Below, piece after piece: positions 31,611-44,376 of a stretch of DNA of 64,000 nucleotides (position 1 is its first letter; each line of letters begins with the position of its first letter). The notes below the pieces were generated by a model, which was given only the letters and a program-made list of their open reading frames with translations, was not told where the DNA came from and did no database searches. The stretch spans positions 186,001 to 250,000 of the forward strand of contig NW_026570369.1 of the NCBI RefSeq assembly GCF_019649055.1. The letters run 5' to 3'. This stretch comes from Paramacrobiotus metropolitanus. Its lineage: Eukaryota; Tardigrada; Eutardigrada; Parachela; Macrobiotidae. The position numbers were made by a program, and so were the translations under genes.

Positions 31611-33654
31611 TTGGACCGATTTCTGACTCAAGAACAGGTTAACAACGTGCCATAATGTACGTACCAGCAGCATGAAACATTAGCCCCGTTGCTGGATATC
31701 ATCGGTCTAAACTGCGCAGTAGCAGTATACGTATGCTCAGTGAGTATGCAGTAGCAGTATGCTCAATAGTATGCTCGTAAAAATCCGGATATTGAATTAA
31801 TGATAAATTATTTTGCGCTCGCTTTGCAGTTTGCATGCTGATCCATGGTCGGCAATGGTTCGTCATGGCGGTCATGCCCAGAAAACCGACGGTTTTTTTC
31901 GAACACTGCCTATGTATTTGCCTCCTCTGTTGACTTGGAATTATCTGTAATTAGAATATTTATTTCCTAATTGAATGACATAATAATACCACGTGCCCCT
32001 AAACTCGAATAAAATAATGAAGATTGCTCTTAACCGGCATTCTGCCTGGGTAGATGATAAGTTTTAAAATCTGTTCCTGTGGTTTTCCTGTTCTAAACCT
32101 GCTCCAATCGATCTAATGATATTGTATTCGTAGAGTCTTGGATTCTTGAAAACTTCGAACCAAAGCACGTGATAGCGATCGATCTTACGCTGACGATGAG
32201 TCGCAAAATTTAATGCCGCACTGTTAGTAGAAAAGTATTAACGCGCATGACGGCGTATTACAGTACGAGACCGATGATTGTTGAACGTAGACGTGTTGTC
32301 TGTTCCGCTTCAGTACGATGATTCTTGAACGTAACGCATTTGATCGCTAATTGCAGCGACGATGTCGTGGTCTAACTTGATGAGTCTGAAGTTTCTGAAC
32401 TTCAACCAAATCTGTGAAGCTTGTTTCAGCTGATGGTCGTTGACTCTCAGGGAATGGAAGTTCAATATCTCGTGCTGTTCTGTTCAATTTGTTCGTTCGT
32501 TCGTTTCAATGTTAAACATTTGGGAAGTTCCTGAGTTTTTGTAACTTTCGTCAGCACAGCAAACCGCTCGTAACCTAGGGAAGTAGCAATTAGTAATCAC
32601 TAATTAGTCCAAAATAATATAACAAGAAAAAAATACTATTATATTTACTATATCAAATCTTTTGCCGCTATATGATAGTAAGTATGATTGTATTCGTAAC
32701 TGAAATCCATTCAAGCAATGCGTTAAGTACTCGTACCAGTTGGCTGAACAAATGGCCGTCTTCGTTTTTTGGCTTGTTTTCTCAACGAACCGTTAATACA
32801 TGTAACAGTTTAAACTCATTCGATAGAAATTTTATTCACTATTGAAAACAAAATTGTTTTGAAAATTTGATTACACTCGTTATAAGGGGCCAACCAAAAT
32901 CGTGTAAAAATTTCTCGTGTAGCTCATAAGAATTCAGAATCTTTGCGGCATTTTCCTTCCGTAAGAGCTTTTTACATTTTCAAGATTTTATCTAGAGAAT
33001 GGCATCGTTTTCCATTCAGAAAAAATTTGTTGACATAGTCCTTGCGCCAGATGTGCTATACAGAAGTTGGTACTTTCGAAAAAAAAGCTTTAAGTTTGTT
33101 ACCTGATTTTTATACATTTCGCTATAATTTTTGTTGCACGACCTGGCGCATCAAAATGTCGGTTTAGCCGATAGGGTAGCTAAGACATTGGCATGCCTGC
33201 AAAACGGGTTTGATCTAGAAAATTTTCTCAAGTGTTCATAGAAATGGTCTTCAAAATTGCTACTTGTTTCACGAGAATTTCATGTGCGAGCTAGACCTCC
33301 TCGTTTCCTATTGGAACGGTCACAAAAGTCATAGCTCTTAGCAGTAAAAAACCAAGGAACAACTTATCTTCCAAAAATTGTAATGTGACACAGTAATGTA
33401 CTTCTATAAATAACCAGATTTTTGTTCTAAAATAGAGAACTAAATTTTCGTTTCCGGACATCCTTAAACTCCACCTAGTTTTCCAAAACAATTTACTATA
33501 AAATCAGACCTTGACGTAAGGTTTATAACATAAATTTTGTACGTCCTACAGTTGCTCTTTCAGATAAAATTAACCATTGGCAATCAGACTATAGACTGAG
33601 CCAGGGCACCTTGGTAAATTAGACGGCCATTTTGTTCGGCCACCCGGTACTTAA

Positions 33655-33840
33655 TAAGCATATTACATTACGAGCATATTGCATAAGCATATTACATTAA
33701 TAAGCATAATACATATTACAATAATAATCATAATAAGAAGCATATTACTTAATAAACATCTTACATTATTATATTACATTACATTATTATCAATAAGCAT
33801 ATTACATTACGAGTACTTAATAAGCATATTACTCGTATTA
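33655..33840. repeat. AT-rich ATAAGCATATTACATTA minisatellite
   Basis: About nine imperfect copies of a 15-20 bp unit containing AAGCATATTAC(A/T)TTA are present just before the exon 2 acceptor of copy E. Confidence 0.7.
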
Positions 33841-33864
33841 TAAATGCCTTTCCATCGTTTGCAG

Positions 33865-35984
33865 GCGATATTGCGCTGGCACATGCACGATGCCACCGAA
33901 AGTCTGCATCGTTTGCTGGGCGGATGCATGGCGTGGAATCACTAACATCGGCTCCCTTATCACCACCGCTAGGTCCAGTGCATGCAGCGCTAGCCCGAAT
34001 TCGTGACGAGCGAAACCGTGGTCTGCTGGGTGATAGAGCGTTGCTGAATCGCGTCATGCCGAAAGAGGTCATCTTCTACCACCTGCGCCAAGGACATCCG
34101 CACCAGCTTCTACGCTTCGACTTCGCCCGCAACGAACTGACCAAACTGGATTCACCACTCCAGGCGACACTGGCTAAATGCTGTTCCACAATCTTACCCG
34201 GCGCTTTTGCGGTGGCCATCGGACGGGAACTGATTGTCGATCCTGTCGTTCATTTCGGTAAGATGGAAGTAATCGCGATGGACGGCATTACGGGCAGTGT
34301 GCGCACTTTGATTGTGAACCCGCCGTTTAGCGGATGCCTGTGTGCGGTGGTGGTTGGAAACCAGTTGTACCGTGCTTGCAAAACAAAGATGGGTAATACC
34401 GAAGTGTGGTACTGCTTCGATTTAACCACGGGACAACTGCCTCAGGTCGGGGCCGTCGGGCACATCCCGGACTACCAGTCTGAGGAGAAACCACCGCAGC
34501 GGTATAACCGGTGAGTTTCTGTTTGTCTGTCTGTCGTTTGATCACTTTGGTGTCGTATGTGCACTCTAGAAACCGAATGAAGAACACCTACTCGGGTAGA
34601 TATGTTTTTTCAATGTTTAAAATTTGAAATTTTTATTAAAAGTAAACCCCGCGAAAGCGTATTATTAAAAAAAAGATCCTAGTTGCTTTTGTTACTTTTT
34701 ACTTTTGTTAGAGTTAGTTTTGTATAGTTACTTTTGTACTTCGATTTAGCGTGGTGCGCCGGTTTTGACGCCGCTCTTAAATTTAATTTCCGAAACTGTG
34801 AGGAGCAGTTAGTACGATTTATCGACTATTTACTGTATATATTATAAATATATACAAAATCACTACTGTATATGCAGTACGTTTTACAGCTCTATACTTC
34901 AGAACTTTCATATGAAAGATCAAATTTTGCTGTACTTTTGTAAGAAAAGCGGGTTTTTGGAAATCTCTTCCAGGGAAAAGTGAAACCGGTACTTGTACAG
35001 CATCTTTAAGCGAACTGCAGTTAGTGTCTGGTTGTAGCCGTCAAAATTATGAATGTAAATAGTATAAGTGCTTTAAAGCGAATTTTGCTTTACGCAGCGA
35101 TGCTTTCAGCAACGTTTCAGGGTTTCTGCCAACTTTTGCGTAGGATTCGTAGTGTGCTGACAGGAAATCCTAGTTTCGTTGTTGTTGCCATACAGTGTAT
35201 GCAAATTAATGCAATCACACCTGATTGAACTGTTTTTCCACAGTTTCGCCATGGAAGCGTGCGCAATTGCGAACGGCGGTCGGATCTGGTTCCTGTCAAT
35301 TGGTTCCGTGGATGGGAAACCCAAGAGTCATCCGGGGAGCTGGGTGGAATCCTACGACATCCACAGCTTTACATGGGCGAAGCACACCAGCTGGACGGAT
35401 CCAACGAAATTTCATTATCGCTGCGAGATGATTGTATTCCAAGGATATCTCTACTTCACGGGCCGGGCGGTTGTCTCTATGCCGATCCTTCCTTGTATAA
35501 CAAGAGTGATGGCAACGCGACCACCGCCTGCTACCGCGTCTTGCTGAGCCACGCCCAGTCCCAACCGGAGCGCATCGGAGATTTGAACGTGGCGCGCTAT
35601 CATCACTGTGTCTTTATTAAGGACGGTCAGATTTGGGTTTACGGCGGAATGACCCAAGATCACAATCATCGGAATCAGACGCTGGAATCCTTTGAGGCGT
35701 ACCATGCCGAGACTAGCCAGTGGATTATGATGGATGTACCAGTGTCGAAGGAACTGCAAGCGGAAGTGGCTGGAAGGATTCACGCACAGAAGACCGTCTG
35801 TTTGCCCCTGCAACACACGCTTCCGGTGGTTTGTGATGGGGACCGGTATCATGTTGACAACGATTATGAGTACAACGGCGAAGGATATCACTACCGAATG
35901 ACGGACAAGAATGAACGGGGAAATGGCTTGTTGGAGGAAGACCCAGAATGCGAGTGGCCCACTGGTTTGAGCGCTTTAGTGTAA
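33865..35984 (+). pseudogene. BTB/BACK/Kelch copy E, exons 2-3 only, broken
   Basis: Exon 2 has a good acceptor (TTTGCAG at 33858-33864), runs 33865-34510 and ends at a donor GTGAGT. A deletion of about 14 bp near 33932 shifts the frame after GGCMAW; the remainder (ARIRDERNRGLLGDRALLNRVMPKEVIFYHLR onward) is open. Exon 3 starts at 35244 in the correct phase (MEACAIANGGRIWFLSIGS) and is shifted by a small insertion near 35460. No exon 1 or BTB domain is found in the 3 kb upstream. Confidence 0.8.
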
Positions 35985-36684
35985 ATGGTTAATTCCACGG
36001 CTCTCTAACGCTAGGAACTCCATAAAATTTTGGCTCTGTACAGTTTGCCTGGCCACAATTCATTAATTCCTGAAAGGTTACCTATTCTAATTGAGGATTT
36101 GATTGGTTTCGTGTCCATTTTTGAAGGAGTACTTACCTTCCATGCATTCAGTTGTGTAATTTTGAGATACACGCTGGACTTGAAAATGATGTTTACACTT
36201 TACGCACATCCATTCATACGCATACCGCTATCGGCTTTGGGTGTAAACATCTTTATGAAGTCCGCTGTGTATTTATAAGCTTACGGGAATGTGTGTTTTT
36301 GTGCTCCTACATAGGGAATTCGAGCAATGTGAATCTGGTAGTGTTTTTTGTGTTTTTGTCAGTGTTTTTGGTGTGCAACAAGCATGGGTAGACTGCTATC
36401 GTACCATTACATGCTTGTGACTGAGATTTTCACCAATTTTATCAAAAATGATTTGTTGGTCATGAAAAACAAAACCGGACCTCTTTGCACGACAAAAACG
36501 TTTGTTGTTTTTTATATTTTTTCTAGCACCAGCCTTATGAAAGCGCATAAAAGTTTTAGTAACATAATGTACTCATATGATTAGAAAAATTTGTCAGCCG
36601 TTGCAAGTTTCTGTCATGGATGTACACAAGTAAATGCATCGTCCGTTCCGTGTCCAACCGGAATCGGCACTAGAACAACCGCGG
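35985..36684. other. Gene-free spacer
   Basis: AT-rich sequence with only short open frames; no repeat or gene recognised. Confidence 0.4.
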
Positions 36685-37243
36685 TCAGACATAATACTCT
36701 TTATCCTTGTTCCGCCCCATCGTCCCATTTCCGCCGGTCTGCACCGGCCGAGCATGCCCGTTGCGCTGCACCGTCCCGGCCGGACTCGGCTCGGGCTTAC
36801 TGAAGGTCTGGTAGGTCTTGGCGCCGTCGGCCGCCGCCGTCGTCGTCGCCGGGCGTCCGTTCTTGCGGTAGCGCACCGCCAGGAACACAATCAACGCCAC
36901 CAGAATGACCACGCCTACCGCGATCCCGGCGATCAGCGCCGCGTTCTCCCGGAAGATGTCCAGGGGATTACCGCAAGGTGCTGCGGTGGTGGAAGAACTG
37001 GGGCCGGCGGGAACGTGGGTGAGTGCCAGTTTCCCGGGAGCAGGGGTGACGGTGAAGGTGGGTTTGGGGAAGGAGCGTCTGGATAGACTCGGCGGTGCGG
37101 AAGAGGGAGGCGGGGGTGGTGAAGGGCCGCGGGGTGGTAAAGGTCACGTTGATGATGATTGGCGGGCGCGTGGACCGGGAGAGGGCGGAGCGGGCGGCCA
37201 GAGGGCTGGCATCGCCGGACGCCTCCGGATCACCTATTGGCAA
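36685..37243 (-). pseudogene. GC-rich fragment of a single-pass membrane protein
   Basis: On the minus strand a Thr/Pro-rich ectodomain piece (PPIIINVTFTTPRPFTTPASLF) shifts frame near 37075 and continues to CGNPLDIFRENAALIAGIAV. A strong transmembrane helix (VVILVALIVFLAV) follows, then a stop-transfer RYRKNGRP and a polar tail ending KDKEYYV. Base composition is markedly GC-richer than the flanks. No upstream exons are seen. It may be the last exon of a host membrane gene or a transposed fragment. I do not recognise the family. Confidence 0.45.
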
Positions 37244-37898
37244 AGGTCAAGTGGTCAAGTATTGTATTAAATTTTCACTTATCATGTGTTGGTTACAATT
37301 TATCTGTATATATTTCATTTTCATAGATTGCTGTACAGAGTTTTCAAGTTTTCTTTAAATTTTTTTTTAATTCAGTAAGCTTAGACATCGTAATGCACCA
37401 GTCAGTCAGTGCGTACACTTACAGTCTTCTTCGTCATCACAGATTACTGAGCGCGGTGAGGAAATCACCCGTTTGGCAGTGGTCGACAACGTCGATGCCG
37501 TTGTCGTAGTTTTCGGGAATACTGTCGTTGTCTTCACAATCGTGAAGGATGCAAAAATCAGATCGTCACCTGAAAGACGTGGAGACAGGTCACCAACTAT
37601 TCATAATCCGTACAAATAATTATGATGGAATAAATCAGCTGTAATCTTGGTGCAGTATAGGAAGATGTGTAAGAAAAAGGTCACTCGATTCTGTGCATAC
37701 TTTTCTGACTGTTGGTTAGTGTACACCCGGTATCTTCCCCTTTACAGGGCGCCGGCGTAGCGACAAACAGATCATCTGACGCTTTGGTGTCCGGTCCGTG
37801 AAGGGTGACATCGGTGTGCTGCATCTGGTCCATCCATTCCGCTGGCTTTTGTTTCTCGGGGAAGGAGGCATTCGTCGCCTGTAGTTCCTTCTCCATAT

Positions 37899-38062
37899 CG
37901 TCTTCCGCCGGTATACGATGGGAAAGAATGCCACGAGGATGACGACAATTTTGAGTACGTTCGGAGAGAAAATCGTCGCATCGCAGCCGGATATAGAGTT
38001 GGAGGGGATGACGATTCGGAGTCCGATAGTGACAGCGAGTGACCTGCTGGTTTGGATGATTG
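37899..38062 (+). pseudogene. Orphan BTB-Kelch exon 3 tail fragment
   Basis: The stretch matches the last ~55 codons of exon 3 (PPVYDG...DDDNFEYV...RRIAAGY...acidic tail...LDD). Frame is broken, and no other exon is adjacent. The C-terminal wording is closest to copy C. Confidence 0.75.
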
Positions 38063-39744
38063 ATAATGTACTTGCTGCGTGTCTGTAAAAGCTTTGGCAG
38101 GCGTAATGCTACGAGTATGACTATTTTCGCGTTTAACACTGCTTTATGCCGTATTTTCTTCTTTTGTGCTTTAAGAAAAAATTTTGCGTACGTACCTATA
38201 TTTGAAAGCCTATCGTGAATGCCTATATCTTACGCGAGTTTTTTGCGCTTATAACCATGAATTTGCTCATACTTTCTAGGTTTTGTATACGTAAATTCAT
38301 TAACTTGTACAGCTATCGACCACCTGCTACCGATGCATCTGCGACTGTTTACAGTATGTCAAAGAAGGCGGTCTTTGATGCAAAACCAAAATCGGGCTTC
38401 TCTGCCAGATAAACGTCTTCCCTTGATCAGCAGTAGCCAATGGACAAGCGAATGACTTGCACGTTTTCAACGCTTCCATTTTTCACATGCGTCAGATTTT
38501 GTTGCGAACCTTCCGGAGTTCAGACTGAATGTTATAACGCAGTAGTGTAATTCTAGTTTGCACTTCCTCAGCATAGACATTAGACTTGTACCATTTCTCT
38601 CGTTCTGTCACTCTGGAGGCTAATTGTGCAAAAATCCAGCGTCAAATCGGTGAGAAAACAATATCCGTAAACAAAAATGTCCTGATTCACCTGTAGTACT
38701 CGTATGTACGAGTACATACATGGACGTAACGTTTCGTTATCCAAATTATTCAACAAGAGCCATCATACATAGAATCTCCGACTGCCGAAATCATAGCAAT
38801 GTAAATAAAAAATGCAGTGACAAAATATAATAATCACCGTAATATAAGCACAATTTGGTCGTTTCCGAATTTTGATGTAATATATTTTCGCCGTCTACTG
38901 TAAATCCGATTTCGTTGGTTCCCGGCATCATGCGCTGATACATGTACGATGCCACCGAACGTGGCTGACTTCGGCTAACACCTCAATTCCGACAACGCTC
39001 ATTTCAGTTTCGGCCATCTTACATTTCGGCCATCTTACTGATTAGGGTTCTTAGATTATTCTTAGGTTATTAATTTAAGCACAGGTTTAATCGATCTTAG
39101 CGAATGCTGGAAATGGCTGATAAATTCCGTACTTCAGTACAAGTACTATCAGTACAAACTTGTAAAAGAACTAACCATAAGTTCAACGATTATGGCTGGA
39201 AATTCAGCGAGGCAACGCTGCTTGCGTCCTTGGAACAATGGAAGGAGCGCCAGCATTAAATGAGATTTTGTTGTTGTGAAGCGTGACTAACTATTTTTGG
39301 TCTGTGATGTACCTTTATTTTATGAAATAAAAGCTTGCACCTTAAGTACAGCGTTCAACTGTTTCACCCACCAAAGTCAGCTACCAGAAAAAACGTGAAT
39401 ACCAATCTGAAAATTGGTGGCTCTTCCTCAAATAATTTAATCAAGAAAAATTAATTTTTCGGGAATTTTCTTGACCATAGGTCTGACCATGCGCACGCTG
39501 TGTAAGTATGCAGCCAATAGCGGTTGAGCACCCCTTTAAGCCGGTTGAGCAACCGGCTATACGGTAGGCCGAAGAACCTGCCTGCTTCAATTGCATACTG
39601 TAGACCTGTACACGTACGAAGTTACGAATACGTACGACTTTTCTGCGAATCACCAATGGGAGGAAAACAGAATATTACCGTACTGTTCACTGATGTATGC
39701 ACAAGCATGGATCGACGCGTTAAGCGCGTAATCAGTCACTTCTC

Positions 39745-39887
39745 AGTTGCGAACTGGCTAGTTTCCTGATTATTATTTTTTACTTTCCACGCTTCGATCT
39801 CTGGTAACTTACCTAACTAACCTCATCCTTACGGTTTGCACTGTACAAGACTGATTTGCCCGCATAGTATTCCCTGATTTCTCCACA
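39745..39887 (+). promoter_or_regulatory. Conserved 5' block of BTB-Kelch copies (copy D)
   Basis: It is the counterpart of the block upstream of copies C and F; the segment ends TATTCCCTGATTTCTCCACA directly before the ATG. Confidence 0.6.
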
Positions 39888-42374
39888 ATGGGTAAACCTC
39901 GTGCGCGTCCCAAGAAGTCAAAGGCTGCGCATCAGCAACACCAGAAGCCAACGACTATGCAGCTGCGAATCGGTGGCGCAACATTATCCGTCAACAAAGA
40001 TGCCCTGATCCGCGGATCCCCGTACTTCGCCGCCATGTTGGACGGGAATTTTCAGGAGAGCGGTGCCGCCACTATCGAGCTGCAACAACCCGAGAACGTC
40101 CATCTGGAAACGCTGGTTAAATTGGTGGAACACCTGAGCCAAGACGCAAAGACCACGTTGTCAGTGGAAAGCAAGGACGCCGTCAGAGTGTGGATGGCCG
40201 CCAAATACCTGCAGATGGACGAAGCCGTGGAAATGGCCGAGGATATCCTGCGCGAGATAATGCAGCGATCGAAGAACCTGTACCGTCTGTGGCGTCTGGC
40301 TCGTCGGGATGGGCTCATGGATTTGGAGAGAATGACCTTTAGGGAGATTGTTCAGCACCATCCACGCCGCAGCCATTTTACCGATTCCGAGGAGTTCCTC
40401 AAGTGCACTGCCGAAGAGGTTAAGGATCTGTTGAGCGATGAGGAGTATCTTCCAGAATCAGAAGCAGCTGTGTATCAAGTTAGTAACCATAAACAAGTCT
40501 TATCCATTACTTCAAAATATTTCTGCGTCTGTAAATTTCTAATCTTGGAATATCTGACTGGAGGGAGCATCATGTTAATTAAAACTGCTTAACTGTATAC
40601 TCGCCCAACCTTTGCAGGCTGTTTTGCGTTGGCGCATGCGCGACCGCGACGGGCGCAACGAGGATCTGCATCGGTTATTGGATGAATGCGTCGTGTGGGA
40701 TCAGATGGACATGGAATCGTTAAGAGCCTCCTCTGAAGGACCATTGAATGCAGCGCTAGACCAGATTCTCGCCAATCGATGCTACGGTTTGATGGGCGGT
40801 GGAGCGTCGCTGAAGCGAGCCATTCCGAAGGACGTCATCTTCTACCACATGCGCGAAGGTCATCCGCACCAGCTCCTCCGCTTCGACTTCACCCGCAACG
40901 AACTGACCAAACTGGACTCCTCGCTTCAAGCGACGCTGGCCGAACGCTGGTCGAAGATCCCACAGGACGGATTTGCGGTGGCCGTTGACCGGGAGCTGAT
41001 CGTCGCTACCGGAGATTCGTGTGAGCGGGAAGTGATCGCCATGGACTGGATGACCGGCAGCACACGCCCTCTCATGGTGAATTCGCCGTTTTTTGGGAGC
41101 CTGTGCGTGGTGGCGGTGGGAGACCGGCTGTACCGTGCTTGTGAAGCCAGTAGTGGATATGGCGAGAATTGGTACTGCCACGATATGTCCACGGGAAAAC
41201 TGCGTCGAGTCGGGCAAATTCCGTTTTACACGGAGGAATACCATTCGTCTCCCTTTCGTTACAATCGGTGAGTTTATTCATCAATCTTGGTGTCTGTGTT
41301 TCCAACTCAGTATCTTTTTAAGAAAAACCTTCGTCGTTCAAGCTTTCTTTGCTGGCGGTAGTCAAGCTAGTCGGGAAGGATAGTAAATTAATAAGCATCA
41401 TTAACCGGGAAGTGTTTTCCTCAGCTGTCTCAGTTTGCTTTAAGCACAAAACTGTAAGCAGAGATACTTACATTATTAAGATATGACCGCTTATTGTGCA
41501 TCCCAGCAGCTAAATTGTGCCTGCTGCCGTAATAAGCCTTCTTTGCACAACCCACGCTCTATGTGCACGAATAAGTACCGTTTTGTCTAATATTTCGCAG
41601 TCACAGCTTATTTTCTGTGTTTTTCGTAGTCATTCAATGCAGGCGTGCGCGCTTCCTAACGGCCGAATCTGGTTCCTGTCGGTTGGATCCGTGGAGGGAA
41701 AACACGATGAGAGTTGCGTGGAATTACTACGATATCCACAGCAACACGTGGGAAGAGCATGCCAGTTGGAAGGTGCAGAGGCATTGCATCATGACAGCGG
41801 GATCATCGTCTTCCAAGGCTACTTGTACTTCACGGGCGGCTGCGTGTACGACGATCCCTCACTGTACACGGAAAGCTACCCCAACGCGACGACCGCCTGC
41901 TATCGCGTCTCGTTGACCCGCGCGTTTTTTCCGGAGCGCATCGCGGATCTGAACGTGGCGCGCTATCATCACTCCGTCTTCATCAAGGAGGGTAAGATTT
42001 GGGTGTACGGCGGAACGACCCACGTCGACGGTGACAACCAGCGGAACCGGGCGCTGACGACCTTTGAAGCGTACGATGCCGAGACTGACCAGTGGACCGT
42101 GGTGGATGTGCCCATGTCGAAGGAACTGCAGGATGAAGTGGCGGGAGTGGATTACGCGCAGAAGACCTTCTGTCTGCCGCTGCAATACCGTCTTCCGCCG
42201 GTGTACGATGGGAACGAATTTCGCGATCGTGACGACAATTATGAGTACGTCCTGAAGGAAAATCGGCACATCGCAGCGGCGTATGGAGAGGGAGATGATT
42301 CGCAGAACGATAGTGATGACGATGCTGAGAACGATAGTGACAGCAATGATTGGCCCGCTGGTTTGGATGACTGA
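39888..42374 (+). CDS. BTB/BACK/Kelch-like protein, copy D (complete, three exons)
   Basis: Exons are 39888-40478, 40618-41267 and 41630-42374. Donors are GTTAGT and GTGAGT and acceptors TTTGCAG and TTCGTAG; the join gives 661 residues. An NLS-like basic N-terminus (residues 1-22) precedes BTB (about 23-122, QLRIGGATLSVNKDALI) and BACK (LYRLWRLARRDGLMDLERM, continued in exon 2). Kelch-like strands with GG pairs follow (YFTGGC, WVYGGTTH), then an Asp/Ser-rich tail. Such proteins usually serve as substrate adaptors for Cullin-3 ubiquitin ligases. Oddity: about 41724-41775 is read one base out of frame relative to paralogues, bounded by a +1 and a -1 change, so about 17 residues are replaced (ELLRYPQQHVGRACQLEG) while the rest is normal. 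Confidence 0.85.
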
Positions 42375-43501
42375 TGATGTACGACGTGTCTGTAAAAGCT
42401 CTGTGTTTTGCATAATGCTTTTCGCCTTTAGCACTGCTTATGCCGTAGTTTATCAATTTTGTATTTGCTTGCGATGTATTTGCATGCCTGTTTATTTGAA
42501 TGCCTCTATTTTCTTTGTACATTTAAGCATCATTCAATTTGCTTGAGTTTCTGCAAATTCTACTCTTGGATTCATGATTGATTTTAATAAATTATTTTAT
42601 TGGGTTTAGTATCGCTCCCTGTACATTAAACTTAACGGTAATACTGCTGCCGTATATATTGTACAACCTTGTAAGCTGGTACCCAGTAACCGATGGCTGT
42701 AAAAGAGGACTTCGTGTTTCACGCGACCAAAAAACTCCAGCCAAACGTTGCAGCTGTAGATATATACGAGGCTCGTTGATGCAAGGCTTTTCAAAATGCA
42801 GTTATTGTGTAACCGGGAATTGTTGAACCATAATACTTTGTATTATACGGCGATGCATAGATGAAGGTTCGGAGTACAGAGTGACTGGCACCACGAAGAT
42901 ACCATTATATTTTTCTCGGCACGGTCCAATATAATCAAAATTGTTTACCTGCTGCGAAAACTGTATGCCGGGCGGTCCCGTGTTACAGGAACAGTTAAAA
43001 TTAATGGAAAAATAACGATCCTTCATCGAGCCTTTTGTGCGCGTGTGGTGAAAATTAATATCAATAAATGAAAATTTGTTTTTGAAAAAAGATTTACTAG
43101 TAAAGCTACTTAATCTCCGCAACTACTTAATCTACTTAAAGTACTTGAATCTCCGCAAGTGATCTTAACTATTTTAAATTCAGGAAATTTAAAAACGTAA
43201 ATCAAAATTTTGTGTGTTTATAATTCTCTCAACCGTATTATATTTTCTGCGCATAAATGGTTAATTATAAGAAATTTTTGTGCTGATTTTTATTAATTTT
43301 GATTAAGACAAAATGAATATTGTAAAAATTTAACTAGATAGATTGTATTTTTTCAAATTTTATCTGCAGAATACTTAGGTACAGAGACACCGTAAAGTAG
43401 AGATAACCATGGAAGACGATCACACCGCAGCGATGGTGGAATTTCGTTTTACTGAAAACGAAAGAAGCTGCTTACTCGTATACCTTGCCTTTTTACTGCA
43501 G
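42375..43501. other. Gene-free spacer between copies D and G
   Basis: 3' flank of copy D, then AT-rich DNA. No exon 1 or 2 for copy G is found. Confidence 0.5.
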
Positions 43502-43934
43502 TATCTCAATGGAAACGTACGCGCTTTCTAACGACAGAATCTGCTTCCTGTCGGTGGGTTCCGTTGACGAGCAGACCGCTAGCAGTCCGGCGGTTTGGGT
43601 GGAATTCTACGACATACCTAGCAACACGTGGAGAAAGCACACCAGTTGGCAGGATCCGATCGCAATGCCAGCATCACAGCGGGATTATCGTCTTCCAGGT
43701 TATCTGTATTTCACGGGCGGTTGCGTGCTGAGTACAACCAAAACCTGTGTCTTCCAGAAACCGCGAATTCAACGCAACGGCCGCATGCTACCGCGTCTCT
43801 CTGAGCCACACCCAGTCCCATTCGGAGCGTACCGCCGATCTAAACTGGCGCGCTATCATCACTGCGCCTTGATAAAGAACGACCAGTGCACGGCGGAACA
43901 ACCCACATTGCCGGAAAACATAGCATTACTGTAA
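43502..43934 (+). pseudogene. BTB/BACK/Kelch copy G, broken exon 3
   Basis: A proper acceptor (TTACTGCAG) and correct phase lead into METYALSNDRICFLSVGSVDE, closest to copy A. Frame changes near 43670 and 43730-43800 scramble the Kelch core (LARYHH remains), and the C-terminal third is missing. Confidence 0.8.
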
Positions 43935-44216
43935 AACACAGTACGTATTACAAAGGACTAGCGCAGTGCCGGCTTCTCTGTGTATCATTTTGTTTTGATT
44001 TTGACACGCCGTGGACTTTTTCAGTAGTCGACAACCAGCTGAGCTACGCGTTAAATGCCATTTCTGATTCCTGCCAAATTTAACCGTAAACAAGAAAATG
44101 TGTACGAATGCGCTTGCAAATTTACTGAAATCAGACGATAGGAGCCGATAACGAATTTAAAGAAACAGCACTTTGGCAGCAGCGGCAGGGAGGGTCACAG
44201 CATGCCTGCATAAGTT

Positions 44217-44231
44217 ACTTCGGAACTATCG
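44217..44231. repeat. 15-bp direct repeat flanking the MULE, left
   Basis: ACTTCGGAACTATCG is found again at 58984-58998 in the same orientation, each copy directly outside the inverted gctatttt arrays. It could be a long target duplication (MULEs usually make 8-11 bp) or partly chance extension. Confidence 0.6.
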
Positions 44232-44376
44232 GGCTATGGCTATTTTACCCCAGTATTCTGCAATGTGGCAAAATAGCCTTTTGCTATTTTGCCCCACACT
44301 GAGTTAAAATAGCCTTTAGCTATTTTGCCCCAGTATGGTGGGCTAAATAGCCGTCTGCTATTTTGCCCCACTATAG
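44232..44376. repeat. Left terminal array of gctattttgcccc palindromes
   Basis: Alternating GGCAAAATAGC and GCTATTTTGCCCC modules form a chain of foldback pairs. The array aligns with the reverse complement of 58855-58983, including the outermost GGCTATTTTACCCCAGT, so the two arrays behave as terminal inverted repeats. Confidence 0.7.

Larger units (their letters stand above)
30961..33864. other. Long gene-free spacer with dispersed repeats
   Basis: No gene is found. The segment 31960-32250 resembles 60465-60740 in order and wording (for example 'acataataat', 'accggcatt.tgcctg', 'aatctgttcctgt'), suggesting two old copies of a dispersed repeat. A palindromic MITE-like unit and an AT minisatellite are listed separately. 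Confidence 0.5.
37244..39887. other. Spacer with Kelch fragments
   Basis: Apart from the exon 3 tail fragment at 37899-38062, a short exon 2 scrap (ATGTACGATGCCACCGAA type, near 38943-38962) is seen. At 39535-39570 a 'ggttgagcaaccggctatacggta' element is shared with 62396-62440. No intact gene is present before copy D. Confidence 0.5.
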
